Shown one piece after another: positions 1 through 9,193 of a DNA stretch of 64,000 nt. The notes beneath the pieces are model-generated. The model was given only the letters and a program-made list of their open reading frames with translations, made no database searches and had not been told where the DNA came from. This stretch comes from Massilia sp. WG5. GTDB lineage: Bacteria > Pseudomonadota > Gammaproteobacteria > Burkholderiales > Burkholderiaceae_D. The number at the start of each line of letters is the position of its first letter. Position 1 is the stretch's first letter. The stretch spans positions 558,001 to 622,000 of the forward strand of contig NZ_CP012640.2 of assembly GCF_001412595.2 (NCBI RefSeq), written 5' to 3'. Both the position numbers and the translations under genes were made by a program.

Positions 1-3
1 AAG

Positions 4-906
4 CTAGCCGAGCGCCGTGTCCAGCACCGTCATCAGGACGAAGCCGAAGATGAGGGAAACGCTGGCCCAGGTCCCGTTTCCATGCTGGTGCGACTCCGGC
101 ACCACCTCGTTGGCGATCACGAACAGCATCGCGCCCGCCGCGGCAGCCAGCGCGAAGGGCAGCAGGCCGGCCGCGACGCCGATCAGGGCCACGCCCAGCG
201 CCGCCGCCACCGGCTCGATCAGGCCGGAAGCCACGCCCAGCGCGGTGGACAGGCCGCGCCCGTAGCCGACGGTGCGCAGCGCCAGCGCCACCACCAGGCC
301 TTCGGGCACGTCCTGGATCGCGATCCCGGTGGCGAGGGAATGCGCCTTGCCCGGGTCGACCCCACCATAGGCGACACCGATCGCCAGGCCTTCCGGCAGG
401 TTGTGCAGGGCCACGGCCCAGACGAACAGCCAGGCCCGCCTGATCGAAGCTGAACCGGGGGAGCGGCCATCACGCGGGTCGGCCGGCTGCAGGATGCCGT
501 CGGTGCTGATCAGGCGGTCGAGCGCCAGCAGCAGGCCGGTTCCCAGCATGACGCCGCCGCCCACGCCCAGGCTGGCGCCCCAGTTGCCGGCGCCGCCGGC
601 CCGGGCGGCGGCGAGCGCCGGGATAACCAGGGAAAAGGCGGTGGCGCCGAGCATCACGCCGGCGCCGAAGCCGAGGAAGCAGTCGTAGGTGCGCTTCGAA
701 AACTTCTGCGACAGGAGCACGGGCAGGGTGCCGAGCGCGGTCGCCGCCGCGGCCGTTCCGCCGCCGACCAGCGCGGCGCCCAGCTTGGGCGTGGCCTCGA
801 TCAGCTGCCGCAACAGGTTCGAGAACAGCAGCACGGCGCCGACGCCGCAGATCAGGAAACCGAGCGCCTTCCGCGGCCGCAGGGCGCGCGCGACTTGGGT
901 ATGCAT
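4..906 (-). CDS. ZIP family metal transporter
   Basis: Inner-membrane divalent cation (zinc/manganese/iron type) permease of about 300 residues with roughly eight hydrophobic segments. Two ZIP signatures are visible: HNLPEG at about residues 168-173 and QDVPEG at about 198-203, the intramembrane metal-binding pair. A His/Asp/Arg-containing loop precedes the first signature. I place the start at 906 rather than at an upstream ATG (936), because a GAGG-type ribosome binding site sits just ahead of 906. It lies 87 bp downstream of the manganese catalase on the same strand, so it may be co-transcribed and could supply metal to that enzyme; this role is inference. The metal cannot be read from sequence. 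Confidence 0.85.
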   Translation of the reverse strand: MHTQVARALRPRKALGFLICGVGAVLLFSNLLRQLIEATPKLGAALVGGGTAAAATALGTLPVLLSQKFSKRTYDCFLGFGAGVMLGATAFSLVIPALAAARAGGAGNWGASLGVGGGVMLGTGLLLALDRLISTDGILQPADPRDGRSPGSASIRRAWLFVWAVALHNLPEGLAIGVAYGGVDPGKAHSLATGIAIQDVPEGLVVALALRTVGYGRGLSTALGVASGLIEPVAAALGVALIGVAAGLLPFALAAAAGAMLFVIANEVVPESHQHGNGTWASVSLIFGFVLMTVLDTALG

Positions 907-993
907 GGATGTCCTCGATGCCGGCAGGCGCCGCACAGCATCCGGCTGGTCGGCGCCCGTATTGAATCAGCTGGCGCTGGCGCTTGCTGGCAC

Positions 994-1908
994 TTACTTG
1001 CCCTTGCCCTGCACCGTCTTGCCGTCGGCCATGGTCTGATTACCCATGCCCAGCTCGGCGCCGGTTGGCGGATCGATGGACGGATCCGACCTGGTGCGCT
1101 CGGCCATCGCCTTCAGGATGTCGATGTCCTTGGCCGGCAGCTTGACCTCGGCCTCGCCGCTGCCGCCGTCGACCGCCGCCTGCTTTTCGCGGTCGGTGAC
1201 GAAATCCCAGTTCTCGCCCTGGTTCCAGGCGCCGCGCATCTCGCCCGGACCTTGCGACATATTGAAGTAGGTGTCGGCAAAGCGCGGGTCGCCCGGCAGT
1301 TTCCCCGGCGGGAAGTTCGGATTCATCGAATACAGCGCCTTCTCGAAGGATTTCTGGTGCGCGATCTCGCGCGTCATCAGGAAGCCCAGCGCCTCCTTCA
1401 CGCCCGGGTCGTCGGTGAGCGCGATCAGGCGTTCATAGACGATCTTGGCGCGCGCCTCGGCCGCGATGTTCGAGCGCAGGTCGGCGCTCGGCTCGCCGAT
1501 CGTGTCGATGTAGGCCGCGGTCCAGGGCACGCCGGCGGAGTTGATCAGCGGCGTGCCGGCGCCATACAGGACCTGGGTCACGTGGCTGTCGTTGCCGGCG
1601 CCGTTGATCTTGCGGTACATCTCGGCGGCGCTGTCCGCCGCTTCGGCGAGCTGGCCCTTGGCGCCCTTGTTCAGCATCGCCACGATGTGGCCGATGATCT
1701 CGAGGTGGCTGAGCTCTTCGGTGGCGATGTCGAACAGCATGTCCTTGCGGCCCGCATCGTCTTCGCTCACGGCCTGGGTGAAGTAGCGCATGGCCGCCGC
1801 CAGTTCGCCCTGCGGACCGCCGAACTGTTCGAGCATGAGATTGGCCAGGCCCGGATTCGGTCCGCTGACGCGCACCGTGTACTGCAGACGCTTGTTGTGT
1901 GCAAACAT
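994..1908 (-). CDS. Manganese catalase family protein
   Basis: Non-haem, dinuclear manganese catalase of the ferritin-like superfamily (304 residues) that disproportionates hydrogen peroxide in the cytoplasm. The four-helix-bundle ligands are recognisable: Glu35 in the GELAAAM segment, Glu65 and His68 in EELSHLE, and the second-site REIAHQKSF motif further on. The start at 1908 is fixed by GGAGG about seven bases upstream; the reading frame is open further upstream, but that extension has no catalase similarity. The C-terminal tail carries a short Glu/Gly-rich linker and the usual family tail. The ZIP transporter follows on the same strand. Confidence 0.93.
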   Translation of the reverse strand: MFAHNKRLQYTVRVSGPNPGLANLMLEQFGGPQGELAAAMRYFTQAVSEDDAGRKDMLFDIATEELSHLEIIGHIVAMLNKGAKGQLAEAADSAAEMYRKINGAGNDSHVTQVLYGAGTPLINSAGVPWTAAYIDTIGEPSADLRSNIAAEARAKIVYERLIALTDDPGVKEALGFLMTREIAHQKSFEKALYSMNPNFPPGKLPGDPRFADTYFNMSQGPGEMRGAWNQGENWDFVTDREKQAAVDGGSGEAEVKLPAKDIDILKAMAERTRSDPSIDPPTGAELGMGNQTMADGKTVQGKGK

Positions 1909-2216
1909 TCCGTTTCCTCCGTAAGTGTGCTTATCTGCCCCGGAACGCGTTCTACCCTGCCGGCGCAGTCCGGCAGCCGCCTGTTGTGCGACTGCCCATG
2001 ACTTATGATCGCAGGCTGGCGATGACCAGTAATCAGCGTCGCCGCCGTGTCTGTGTAGGACGCAGAGCGACAACCTGTTGATGTAAACCAATAGCAATGT
2101 AATAATTCAATTTACTCGAATAATAGTGTGAGCCTATCGCCTCGATAGGGTTTTACCGGGGTGCTGTCTGGCGCCTCTTCGTTGACTTGACACGTTTTTA
2201 CAGGCTTACCTATCCG
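1909..2216. other. Intergenic region with divergent promoters
   Basis: A 308-bp gap between the leftward catalase and the rightward acetyltransferase. The part around 2085-2130 is clearly AT-richer than its surroundings, as expected for divergent promoters. It also holds a small hairpin at 2133-2149 (listed separately). I see no credible gene here; short open frames run through it but lack ribosome binding sites. Confidence 0.5.
2133..2154 (+). terminator. Terminator-like hairpin with T-run
   Basis: CCTATCG at 2133-2139 and CGATAGG at 2143-2149 form a perfect 7-bp stem with a three-base loop, followed by GTTTT. This has the shape of a weak rho-independent terminator or attenuator for rightward transcription, although no rightward gene ends here. 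It could instead be an operator. Confidence 0.3.
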
Positions 2217-2726
2217 ATGAAACCCGAACACAGCCTGCGCGACGCCACCCCGCTCGACGCCGCCGCCGTCGCAGCGATCTATAACCTCTATGTCGCGACC
2301 ACGCCGATCTCGATGGAGTCCGATCCGGTCTCCGCGGACGAGATGGCGCGCCGCATCGCCGACGTCCAGCAGGCCGCCCTGCCCTGGCTGGTGCTGGTCG
2401 AGGATGGACGGGTACGCGGCTACGCCTACGCGAGCAAGTGGCGGGCGCGCCCCGGCTATCGGCATGCGGTCGAGTCCAGCGTGTATGTCGAAGACGGCCA
2501 GCGGGGCCGCGGGTTCGGCGCGATCTTGTACCGCGCCCTGCTGGCGCGGCTGGAGGACCGCTTCCATACCGTGATCGGCGGCATTGCCCTGCCGAACGCG
2601 GCCAGTATCGCCCTGCACGAAAAGCTGGGTTTCCGCCAGGTCGCCTGCTTCCACGAGGTCGGCCACAAGTTCGGCGAATGGGTCGACGTCGGCTATTGGC
2701 AGCTGAGCTTGGCACAGCGCGGCTAG
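2217..2726 (+). CDS. GNAT N-acetyltransferase, phosphinothricin acetyltransferase type
   Basis: Acetyl-CoA dependent N-acetyltransferase of 169 residues, resembling the Pat/Bar/YncA (MddA) group that acetylates phosphinothricin, methionine sulfone or related small amines. The acetyl-CoA binding loop is visible as QRGRGFG, followed by the conserved LHEKLGF segment (NAASIALHEKLGF) and the terminal WVDVGYWQL strand. The first in-frame codon at 2187 is a TTG lying in the sequence TTGACA, which looks more like a -35 box; I therefore use the ATG at 2217. No good Shine-Dalgarno site precedes it, so translation could be leaderless or weak. The substrate is unknown. Confidence 0.88.
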   Translation: MKPEHSLRDATPLDAAAVAAIYNLYVATTPISMESDPVSADEMARRIADVQQAALPWLVLVEDGRVRGYAYASKWRARPGYRHAVESSVYVEDGQRGRGFGAILYRALLARLEDRFHTVIGGIALPNAASIALHEKLGFRQVACFHEVGHKFGEWVDVGYWQLSLAQRG

Positions 2727-2895
2727 CGAAGACGCGCGCCGCCCGGGCCGGCCTCCCGAGTGCCGGCCTGGACGGGCCGGACTGTGGGAACTACGCTGAC
2801 AAATGCATGCGCCGCGCTCCTACGCGGCCGCCATGGCGCGCACTCTAACATGCATGCATCCGCGACAATTTGAACAGCCAACCGAGGAGAAGATG

Positions 2896-3474
2896 ATGTT
2901 TTCTCTGAAAAAACTCAGTCCGTCCATCACCGACATGATCCGTTTCGATCATTCGCACGTGATGGTAACTTTCCATCAGTACACGAAGGACAAGCGCCCC
3001 AGCGTCAAGAAAGCCCTGGCCGAAACCATTTGCGACGCTCTCGAGATCCACGCCACGCTGGAAGAAGAGATTTTCTATCCTGTGATGCGCCCGCGCGCCG
3101 CCGACCAGAAAGTCATGGAAAAAAGCGAACCCGAGCACATGGAAATGCGCCGCCTCATCCAGGAGCTGCGTGCCACCGATCCCCGCGACAGCCGCCACGA
3201 CGAGCTGATGTTCGAGCTGATGCGCGACGTCCAGCACCACGTTGCCGACGAGGAAACCGTGCTGCTGCCGGAAGCCGAACAGACCCTGAGCAAGGACCGC
3301 CTGTCCGAGCTCGGCACCGAAATGACCAAGCGCCGCCTGCAGCTGGTGACGCCGAAGGCCGGCAAGATCGCCAGGAACACCGCAGTCGGTTTCTCCGGCA
3401 GCACCGCCGCCGTCGTGATGGGCGTGGCCGGCGCGCTGTTCGCGGCCCGCGCCTTCACCAAGAAACCGGCCTGA
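2896..3474 (+). CDS. Hemerythrin domain protein with C-terminal membrane segment
   Basis: A 192-residue HHE cation-binding (hemerythrin-like) protein. An oxygen, NO or iron-stress role is typical of the family. Putative di-iron ligands are seen in order: DHSH near residues 18-21, HATLEEE near 52-58, HMEMRRL near 81, and a QHHVADEE motif before the end of the bundle. Unlike simple hemerythrins it ends with a hydrophobic glycine/alanine-rich stretch (about residues 160-185) that looks like a membrane anchor. The start at 2896 follows GGAG six bases upstream; the ATG three bases earlier is too close. It stands alone, convergent with the GGDEF/EAL gene. Confidence 0.88.
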   Translation: MFSLKKLSPSITDMIRFDHSHVMVTFHQYTKDKRPSVKKALAETICDALEIHATLEEEIFYPVMRPRAADQKVMEKSEPEHMEMRRLIQELRATDPRDSRHDELMFELMRDVQHHVADEETVLLPEAEQTLSKDRLSELGTEMTKRRLQLVTPKAGKIARNTAVGFSGSTAAVVMGVAGALFAARAFTKKPA

Positions 3475-3555
3475 GCGGGCCGGCGCACCGCGTTTTTCCG
3501 CAGCGGCCAGGCCGTTTGCGCTCCCCCGGCACGCGGCTCCCCGGCCCGTGCCACC

Positions 3556-3585
3556 GCCCGCCGCCATGCGAGACCGGCGGCGGGC
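3556..3585. terminator. Bidirectional terminator-like hairpin
   Basis: A perfect 10-bp inverted repeat, GCCCGCCGCC at 3556-3565 and GGCGGCGGGC at 3576-3585, with a ten-base loop. It sits between the convergent hemerythrin gene (ends 3474) and the GGDEF/EAL gene (ends 3598). There is no clear T-run, so the terminator role rests on position and stem strength. Confidence 0.5.
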
Positions 3586-3597
3586 ACCTTCGGAACC

Positions 3598-5979
3598 CTA
3601 CCCGTCCAGCCGCACACCGCGGCTCAACAGGTCTTCCAGTCCCCGCTGCGGCAGCGCCGCGCTGAAATAATAGCCCTGCATCTGGTCGCAGTCGTGGTCG
3701 CGCAGGAAGACCAGCTGTTCGCGCGTCTCGACGCCTTCCGCGATCACCTTCAGCTTCAGGCTGTGGCCGAGGGCGATGATGGCGCGCGTGATCACGCCGT
3801 GGCCATTGAAGCAGTCGCCGAGGAAGGAGCGGTCGATCTTGATGTGGTCGACCGGGAAGGCCTGCAGCTGGCTGAGGCTCGAGTAGCCGGTGCCGAAATC
3901 GTCGATCGACAGGCGCACGCCGAGCAGCTTCAGGCGCGCCATCACTTCCTTCGCTTCTTCGGGGCGGTCCATCAGCAGGCTTTCGGTCACCTCCAGCTCC
4001 AGGCAGCCCGGCGCCACCTTGTGCCGGCGCAGGCTCTCGCCCAGGCGGTCGACGAACTGGCGCTGGCGCAGCTGGCGCAGCGACAGGTTGACGGAAATGA
4101 CGAAATCGAGGATCCCGAGCGCCTGCAGCGACGCCAGGACGCCGCAGGCCTCGTCGATCACCCACTCGCCCAGCGGCACGATCAGGCCGGTCTGCTCGGC
4201 CACCGGGATGAAGCTGTCCGGGCCCATCAGGCCGTGTTCGGGGTGGTTCCAGCGCACCAGCGCCTCGGCCCCGACCATCCTGCCGCTGCGCAGGTCGACC
4301 TTGGGCTGGTAGACGAGGACCATCTCGCGATTGCCGATCGCGCGGCCGAGGCTGGCCTCGAGCAGCAGGTGCTGGTGCACCAGGCCGTTCAGCTCGTTCG
4401 AATAGAACTGGCAGTTGTTCTTGCCGAGGCTCTTGGCGTGGTACATGGCGGCATCGGCGGCCCGCATCACCTTGTCGACCGTGGTGCCGTCGCGCGGGAA
4501 CAGGGCCACCCCGATGCTGGTGCCGGGCACCACCTCCGTGCCGCCGGTGACCACCGGCGCGCCGACGCTGCGGCGGATCCGCTCCACCAGGTCGGCCACC
4601 TGCTCCGGCGAGCCCTGGTCGTTGATCACCAGGACGAACTCGTCGCCGCCGACCCGGGCCACGGTGTCTTCCTCGCGCATGTTGGCGCGCAGGCGCGCGG
4701 CGGTTTCGCGCAGCACGATGTCGCCCACGTCGTGGCCGAGGTTGTCGTTGATGTGCTTGAAGTTGTCGAGGTCGAGGAAGGCCAGCGCGCCGATCATGCG
4801 GTTGCGCCCCGCGAACTGGATCGCCTGCTTGAGCCTTTCCTGCAGCAGGGTGCGGTTGGCCAGCCCGGTCAGCGGATCGTGGTGGGCCAGGTGGTGCAGG
4901 CGCCGTTCATAGTGCCGGGCCTCGGTGATGTCGTTGATGACGGCGACGAAGTGGGTGACCTCGCCGTCGGCATTCCGGACCGGGTCGATGCGCAGGTCGT
5001 TCCAGAACAGCTGGCCGTTCTTGCGTGCGTTGCGCAGCACCGCGCGCACGCTTTCGCGGCGCTGCAGGGCTTCGTGGATGCGCTTCTGCTCCTCGACGTC
5101 GCAGCCCTCGATGCGCATGAAGCGCGGATCGAGGCCCTTGATTTCCGCCAGCGTGTAGCCGGTGATCCGTTCGAAGGCCGGGTTGACGTACTCGATCCGG
5201 TTTTCCGTACCCTCGCAGCAGGTGATGACGATCGCGTTGACGCTGGCGTAGATGGCGCGTTCGCGGACCTTCAGCACGTGCTCGGCCTGCTTGCGCGCCG
5301 AGATGTCGAGGCCGGTGCCGAAGATGCAGGGCAGGCTGCCCAGGTTCGTGCGCGCGCAATGGAACAGGAAGCTGGTGCGCTTGCCGTGCTTGCCGATCAG
5401 TTCCGCTTCATGGAAGGAGGTGCCCTGCTCGAAGGCGTCCAGGATCTTCTGGACGATGTAGCTGCGTTCCGATTTCTCGAAGAAGTACTTGACCTCGACG
5501 GTCGGCAGCTCCTCGCTGGCCATTTCCAGCGCATCCTCGAGCTGGTGGTTCCACAGCAGCAGGCGGCCGCTCTGGTCGATCACATAGAACACGCAGGGCA
5601 GCCCCTCGATGATGTCGTTCACCGGCAGGTCCTGGATCAGCGAGTAGCGCGACGGCGCGGTGCCGCCGCGCGGCACGATGATGACGCTGAAGCTGCCTGG
5701 CTGTTCGGTGTCGAAGGATTGCGGCGCCACCGTGACCCGCACCGGCAGGCGCCGGCCGTCCGCGCAAATCAGGCTGCCGACGCTTTCGATGTCGACCCGC
5801 GCCCGGACCGAGACATCGTCCCCGGCGGCGGCGTCGAATTCGACCAGGTCGAAAAGGGTTCGGCCATGCATCTCGGCGGCGGTATGGCCGGCGAGCTTTT
5901 CGCAGGCGCGGTTCCAGCTCATGATCGCGCCGCGAGCATCGACGACGAAGACGGCAAGCGGCAGTGGCGAGAGGTTCAA
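3598..5979 (-). CDS. PAS-PAS-PAS-GGDEF-EAL bifunctional c-di-GMP protein
   Basis: A 793-residue cytoplasmic c-di-GMP enzyme. Three PAS regions occupy roughly residues 1-110, 120-230 and 240-355. The diguanylate cyclase domain has GGDEF at 444-448 and an intact inhibitory RxxD site (REED, 435-438). The phosphodiesterase domain has EAL at 572-574, DDFGTG at 693-698, KIDRSF near 714 and EGVET near 748. Both catalytic motifs look functional. There is no transmembrane helix or signal peptide, so the signal is probably sensed in the cytoplasm by the PAS domains. The start is a TTG at 5979, with AGGAGG five bases upstream. Confidence 0.93.
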   Translation of the reverse strand: MNLSPLPLAVFVVDARGAIMSWNRACEKLAGHTAAEMHGRTLFDLVEFDAAAGDDVSVRARVDIESVGSLICADGRRLPVRVTVAPQSFDTEQPGSFSVIIVPRGGTAPSRYSLIQDLPVNDIIEGLPCVFYVIDQSGRLLLWNHQLEDALEMASEELPTVEVKYFFEKSERSYIVQKILDAFEQGTSFHEAELIGKHGKRTSFLFHCARTNLGSLPCIFGTGLDISARKQAEHVLKVRERAIYASVNAIVITCCEGTENRIEYVNPAFERITGYTLAEIKGLDPRFMRIEGCDVEEQKRIHEALQRRESVRAVLRNARKNGQLFWNDLRIDPVRNADGEVTHFVAVINDITEARHYERRLHHLAHHDPLTGLANRTLLQERLKQAIQFAGRNRMIGALAFLDLDNFKHINDNLGHDVGDIVLRETAARLRANMREEDTVARVGGDEFVLVINDQGSPEQVADLVERIRRSVGAPVVTGGTEVVPGTSIGVALFPRDGTTVDKVMRAADAAMYHAKSLGKNNCQFYSNELNGLVHQHLLLEASLGRAIGNREMVLVYQPKVDLRSGRMVGAEALVRWNHPEHGLMGPDSFIPVAEQTGLIVPLGEWVIDEACGVLASLQALGILDFVISVNLSLRQLRQRQFVDRLGESLRRHKVAPGCLELEVTESLLMDRPEEAKEVMARLKLLGVRLSIDDFGTGYSSLSQLQAFPVDHIKIDRSFLGDCFNGHGVITRAIIALGHSLKLKVIAEGVETREQLVFLRDHDCDQMQGYYFSAALPQRGLEDLLSRGVRLDG

Positions 5980-6054
5980 GAGGTCCTCCTGGTCCAGGCA
6001 AGGCTGGGAGAACCATCATACGCCCGCATTGCGGCGCTGGCGCGCGATACGCGG

Positions 6055-6795
6055 CTATCGCCCCATCCAGCCCAGCATCAGCGGCACCAGCCAGGGCGCG
6101 AAGATCGCCGTCAGCACCCCGTTGAGCCCCATCCCGAGGCCGGCGTAGGCGCCCATCTCGGCGCTGACCTGGAAGGCGCGCGCGGTGCCGATGCCGTGCG
6201 CGGCGACGCCCAGCGCCAGTCCGCGCGCCGCATGCGACTCGATCCGCAGGGCGTTCAGCAGGAAGCGGCCGCTGATCGCGCCGAACACGCCGGTGCCGAT
6301 CACCAGCACCGCGGTCAGCGCCGGGATCCCGCCCAGGTGTTCCGAGACCGCCATCGCGATCGGCGAGGTGGCCGACTTCGGCGCGACGGTGCGCGCCAGC
6401 TCGGGCGACGCGCCCAGCAGCAGCGCCACCCCGACCGCGCTGACGATCGCCGTCACGCACCCGCACAGCAGCGCGCAGGCCAGCGGCAGCAGGCTGCGGC
6501 GCAGGCGCGGCACCTGGCGCGCGAGCGGCAGCGCCAGCGCGACCGTGGCGGGGCCGAGCAGGAAGTGGACGAACTGGGCGCCGGCGAAATAGCGCTCGTA
6601 GGACATGCCGCTGGCCACCAGCACCAGGCTGATGATGGCGACCGAGATCGCCACCGGATTCGCCAGCGGCGAGTAGCCGCAGCGCTCGAACAGCCAGCTC
6701 GCGAACACGTAGGCGCACAGGGTAATCGTCAGGCCCAGCAGCGGCGATGCCGACAGATAGACCCAGAAATGGCTGATCTCTGCGAAGTTAAACAC
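6055..6795 (-). CDS. LrgB/CidB family membrane protein
   Basis: A 246-residue polytopic inner-membrane protein (about seven or more hydrophobic segments) of the LrgB family. Characteristic features are the PKSATSPIA loop and the conserved GIGTARA segment in the C-terminal half. Family members work with LrgA-type holin-like proteins and have been linked to autolysis control and, in several bacteria and plants, to export of pyruvate or glycolate. The start overlaps the end of the upstream lrgA-type gene by eight bases, so the two form a translationally coupled pair. Confidence 0.9.
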   Translation of the reverse strand: MFNFAEISHFWVYLSASPLLGLTITLCAYVFASWLFERCGYSPLANPVAISVAIISLVLVASGMSYERYFAGAQFVHFLLGPATVALALPLARQVPRLRRSLLPLACALLCGCVTAIVSAVGVALLLGASPELARTVAPKSATSPIAMAVSEHLGGIPALTAVLVIGTGVFGAISGRFLLNALRIESHAARGLALGVAAHGIGTARAFQVSAEMGAYAGLGMGLNGVLTAIFAPWLVPLMLGWMGR

Positions 6796-7156
6796 TGCCG
6801 GCCTCCTCGTCCTGCTTCGGCTGGCGCGGCATCAGCGCCTTCAGCACCAGCGCCGTCACCGCCATCGTGGCCAGGGTGCTGACCACCACCGAGGCGACGA
6901 TCGCCACCCACTGGCCGGCGCCGCTGGAGGCGGCGACCACGATGCCGACACCGGCGGGCACGAACAGCAGGGACAGGTGGCGGAGCAACTGGGTGGCGCC
7001 GACCTCCACCACCTCCTGCAGGCGCGGCACGGCCAGCAGGGCGGCCAGCAGCAGGAGCATGCCGGTCACGGGGCCCGGCACGGGCCAGCCGAACAGGAAC
7101 ACCAGGCCTTCGCCCAGGCATTGGAAAACGAGCAGGACAGCGAACGCTTGCAGCAA
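6788..7156 (-). CDS. LrgA/CidA family holin-like protein
   Basis: A 122-residue membrane protein with four predicted hydrophobic helices and a charged C-terminus, matching the LrgA/CidA family in length. The conserved PVPGPVTGM segment (residues about 25-33) is the clearest signature. It is the first gene of a two-gene leftward operon with the LrgB-type protein. No LytR- or LysR-type regulator gene adjoins it, unlike in many lrg/cid loci, so its regulation is not visible here. Confidence 0.9.
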   Translation of the reverse strand: MLQAFAVLLVFQCLGEGLVFLFGWPVPGPVTGMLLLLAALLAVPRLQEVVEVGATQLLRHLSLLFVPAGVGIVVAASSGAGQWVAIVASVVVSTLATMAVTALVLKALMPRQPKQDEEAGSV

Positions 7157-7221
7157 GACGGCACCTCATCAGAATGAGGCGAAAGCATAGCAGTTGCGCC
7201 GCTTTCTTGCCGGGGCCGGGT

Positions 7222-9183
7222 TCAGGCCTCCTGTTCGCCGGCGATCCTGAACTCGCCCACCAGCGACACCAGCAGCGCGGCCTGCTCCTGCAGGCTGGCC
7301 GCCGCGGCCGCGGCCTCCTCGACCAGGGCTGCGTTCTGCTGGGTCGCACCGTCCATCTGCAGGATTGCCGCATTGACCTGGGCGATGCCGTTGCTCTGCT
7401 CGGCGCTGGCGGCGCTGATCTCGGCCACGATGTCGCTTACACGGCGCACGCTGTCCACCACCTGCGCCATGGTGCTGCCCGCTTCGCTGACCAGGGCGCT
7501 GCCGGCGTCGACCTTCGCGGCCGAGTCGCCGATCAGGACCTTGATTTCCTTCGCCGCGGCGGCGCTGCGCTGGGCCAGGTTGCGCACTTCGCTGGCCACC
7601 ACGGCAAAGCCGCGGCCCTGTTCGCCGGCGCGGGCCGCCTCGACCGCCGCGTTGAGCGCCAGGATATTGGTCTGGAACGCGATGCCGTCGATCACCGAAA
7701 TGATCTCGACGATCTTGCCCGATGCATGGCTGATCTCGCCCATGGTCGCCACCACGCGCGCCACCACCGCGCCGCCGCGGGCGGCCGTCTCGGAGGCGCC
7801 CTCGGCCAGCTGGCGGGCCTGATGGGCATTGTCGGCATTCTGCTTGACGGTCGAGGTCAGCTCCTCCATCGAGGCCGCCGTCTCTTCCAGCGCGCCGGCC
7901 TGGCTTTCGGTGCGGCTCGATAAGTCGGCGTTGCCGTGGCTGATCTCATGGCTGGCCGAGGCCACGCTGTCCGAGCTGTGGCGCACCCGCGCCAGCACCT
8001 GCTGGATGCGCGACACGAAGCCGTTGAAACCGGCAGCGATCGCCGCCAGTTCGTCGTCGCCCTTCACCGCCAGGCGCACGGTCAGGTCGGCGTTGCCGCT
8101 GGCCAGCCCGCCCATGGTGTCGCCCAGCACGCGCAGCGGCCGGGTCAGGCGGTTCAGCACCACCACCATCGCCACCGCGGCCAGCGCGGCGCACAGCAGC
8201 GCGGTCATCAGGGTGGTCTGCAGCAGCCTGCGGGCGTCAAGGGTCGCCACGCTCTGCGGGAACACCAGCTGGACCGCCCACGGCGCGATGTCGGCGTGCA
8301 GTTGCAGCGGCTGCAACAGGTGCACCATGCCGGCCGCGTCGACGTATTCGTAGGCCTGGCCCTGGCGCACGGCCGCCAGGCCGGCGGCGGGGATATCGGC
8401 CGCCGGCTTGCCGTTGCGCGCGGCGTCCGGATGGCTGGCGTACAGCCCGCCGTTCGACACCAGCGACAGGCGGCCGCCGTCGATCGCCTTCATGCCGGCC
8501 AGGATGTCGCCCAGTCGGACCAGCATGAAGTCGGCGCTGGCCGTGCCCTTGAATGCGCCGTCGATCACGATTGGCGCCACCAGCGAGGCCATCTGCACCT
8601 CCTTGCCGTTCACCGGATAGGCATAGGGCTCGGTGAAGAACAGGCGCTTGTTGCGCTTGGGGATGTCGTACCAGTCGTTGGCGCCGGGCGCGTTCGAGAA
8701 CACGATCGGCTCGATGTGCACGCTGCCGTCCGCGGCGCGGGTGTAGTAAGGCATGTAGCGGCCGGTGGCGTCGTACTCGGGCAGCTTGCCGGCATAGTCG
8801 GCGTCCTTGCCGTCCAGCGCATCCGGCTCCCAGGTCACCGCGACCCCGATCAGGTCGGCGGAACCCAGCAGGGTCGCCCTCGACATGGCGCCGATCTGGG
8901 GCCGCGCGAGGGTCATGCCGGCGCCGCGGGTCGAGCGCATCGCGCCGGCCAGGTTCACCACCGCGCTCAGGTTGGCGCCCAGGCGGGCCTGGACCGCGGC
9001 CGCCGCTTCGCGCGCGGCGGTGCGGGCCAGCTGCATGCTGGCCTCCTCGGCGCTGCGGCTGGCGCGCACACCGATCACGGCCGCGGTGGCGGCCAGGCTG
9101 AGGATCACCAGCGCGGTCGCCGTCAGGCAGATCCGGGCGTTCAGGGAAAGGGACGCGTTGCGCGACAGGATTGCTTTGCTCAT
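7222..9183 (-). CDS. Methyl-accepting chemotaxis protein with periplasmic Cache domain
   Basis: A 653-residue chemoreceptor. An N-terminal membrane helix (about residues 20-45) is followed by a long periplasmic region with Cache-type features, including the DWYDIP and FFTEPY segments seen in dCache small-molecule sensors. A second membrane helix near residue 320 leads into HAMP, then a methyl-accepting signalling domain with the conserved hairpin tip around EVRNLAQRS. There is no CheR-binding pentapeptide at the C-terminus. The ligand is unknown; dCache receptors most often bind amino acids or organic acids. The start at 9183 follows GAGGAAAG. It ends 65 bp before the LrgA gene, on the same strand. 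Confidence 0.93.
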   Translation of the reverse strand: MSKAILSRNASLSLNARICLTATALVILSLAATAAVIGVRASRSAEEASMQLARTAAREAAAAVQARLGANLSAVVNLAGAMRSTRGAGMTLARPQIGAMSRATLLGSADLIGVAVTWEPDALDGKDADYAGKLPEYDATGRYMPYYTRAADGSVHIEPIVFSNAPGANDWYDIPKRNKRLFFTEPYAYPVNGKEVQMASLVAPIVIDGAFKGTASADFMLVRLGDILAGMKAIDGGRLSLVSNGGLYASHPDAARNGKPAADIPAAGLAAVRQGQAYEYVDAAGMVHLLQPLQLHADIAPWAVQLVFPQSVATLDARRLLQTTLMTALLCAALAAVAMVVVLNRLTRPLRVLGDTMGGLASGNADLTVRLAVKGDDELAAIAAGFNGFVSRIQQVLARVRHSSDSVASASHEISHGNADLSSRTESQAGALEETAASMEELTSTVKQNADNAHQARQLAEGASETAARGGAVVARVVATMGEISHASGKIVEIISVIDGIAFQTNILALNAAVEAARAGEQGRGFAVVASEVRNLAQRSAAAAKEIKVLIGDSAAKVDAGSALVSEAGSTMAQVVDSVRRVSDIVAEISAASAEQSNGIAQVNAAILQMDGATQQNAALVEEAAAAAASLQEQAALLVSLVGEFRIAGEQEA

Positions 9184-9193
9184 GCTGCTTTCC

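Noticed and set aside
2187..2216. TTG start for the acetyltransferase giving ten more residues
   Set aside because: The extra residues match nothing in the family and the TTG lies in a -35-like TTGACA; the ATG at 2217 starts at the usual family position.
3694..6882. A 1062-residue open frame on the plus strand
   Set aside because: Shadow of the PAS-GGDEF-EAL gene and LrgB; long antisense frames are common in GC-rich DNA and this one has no ribosome binding site or domain.
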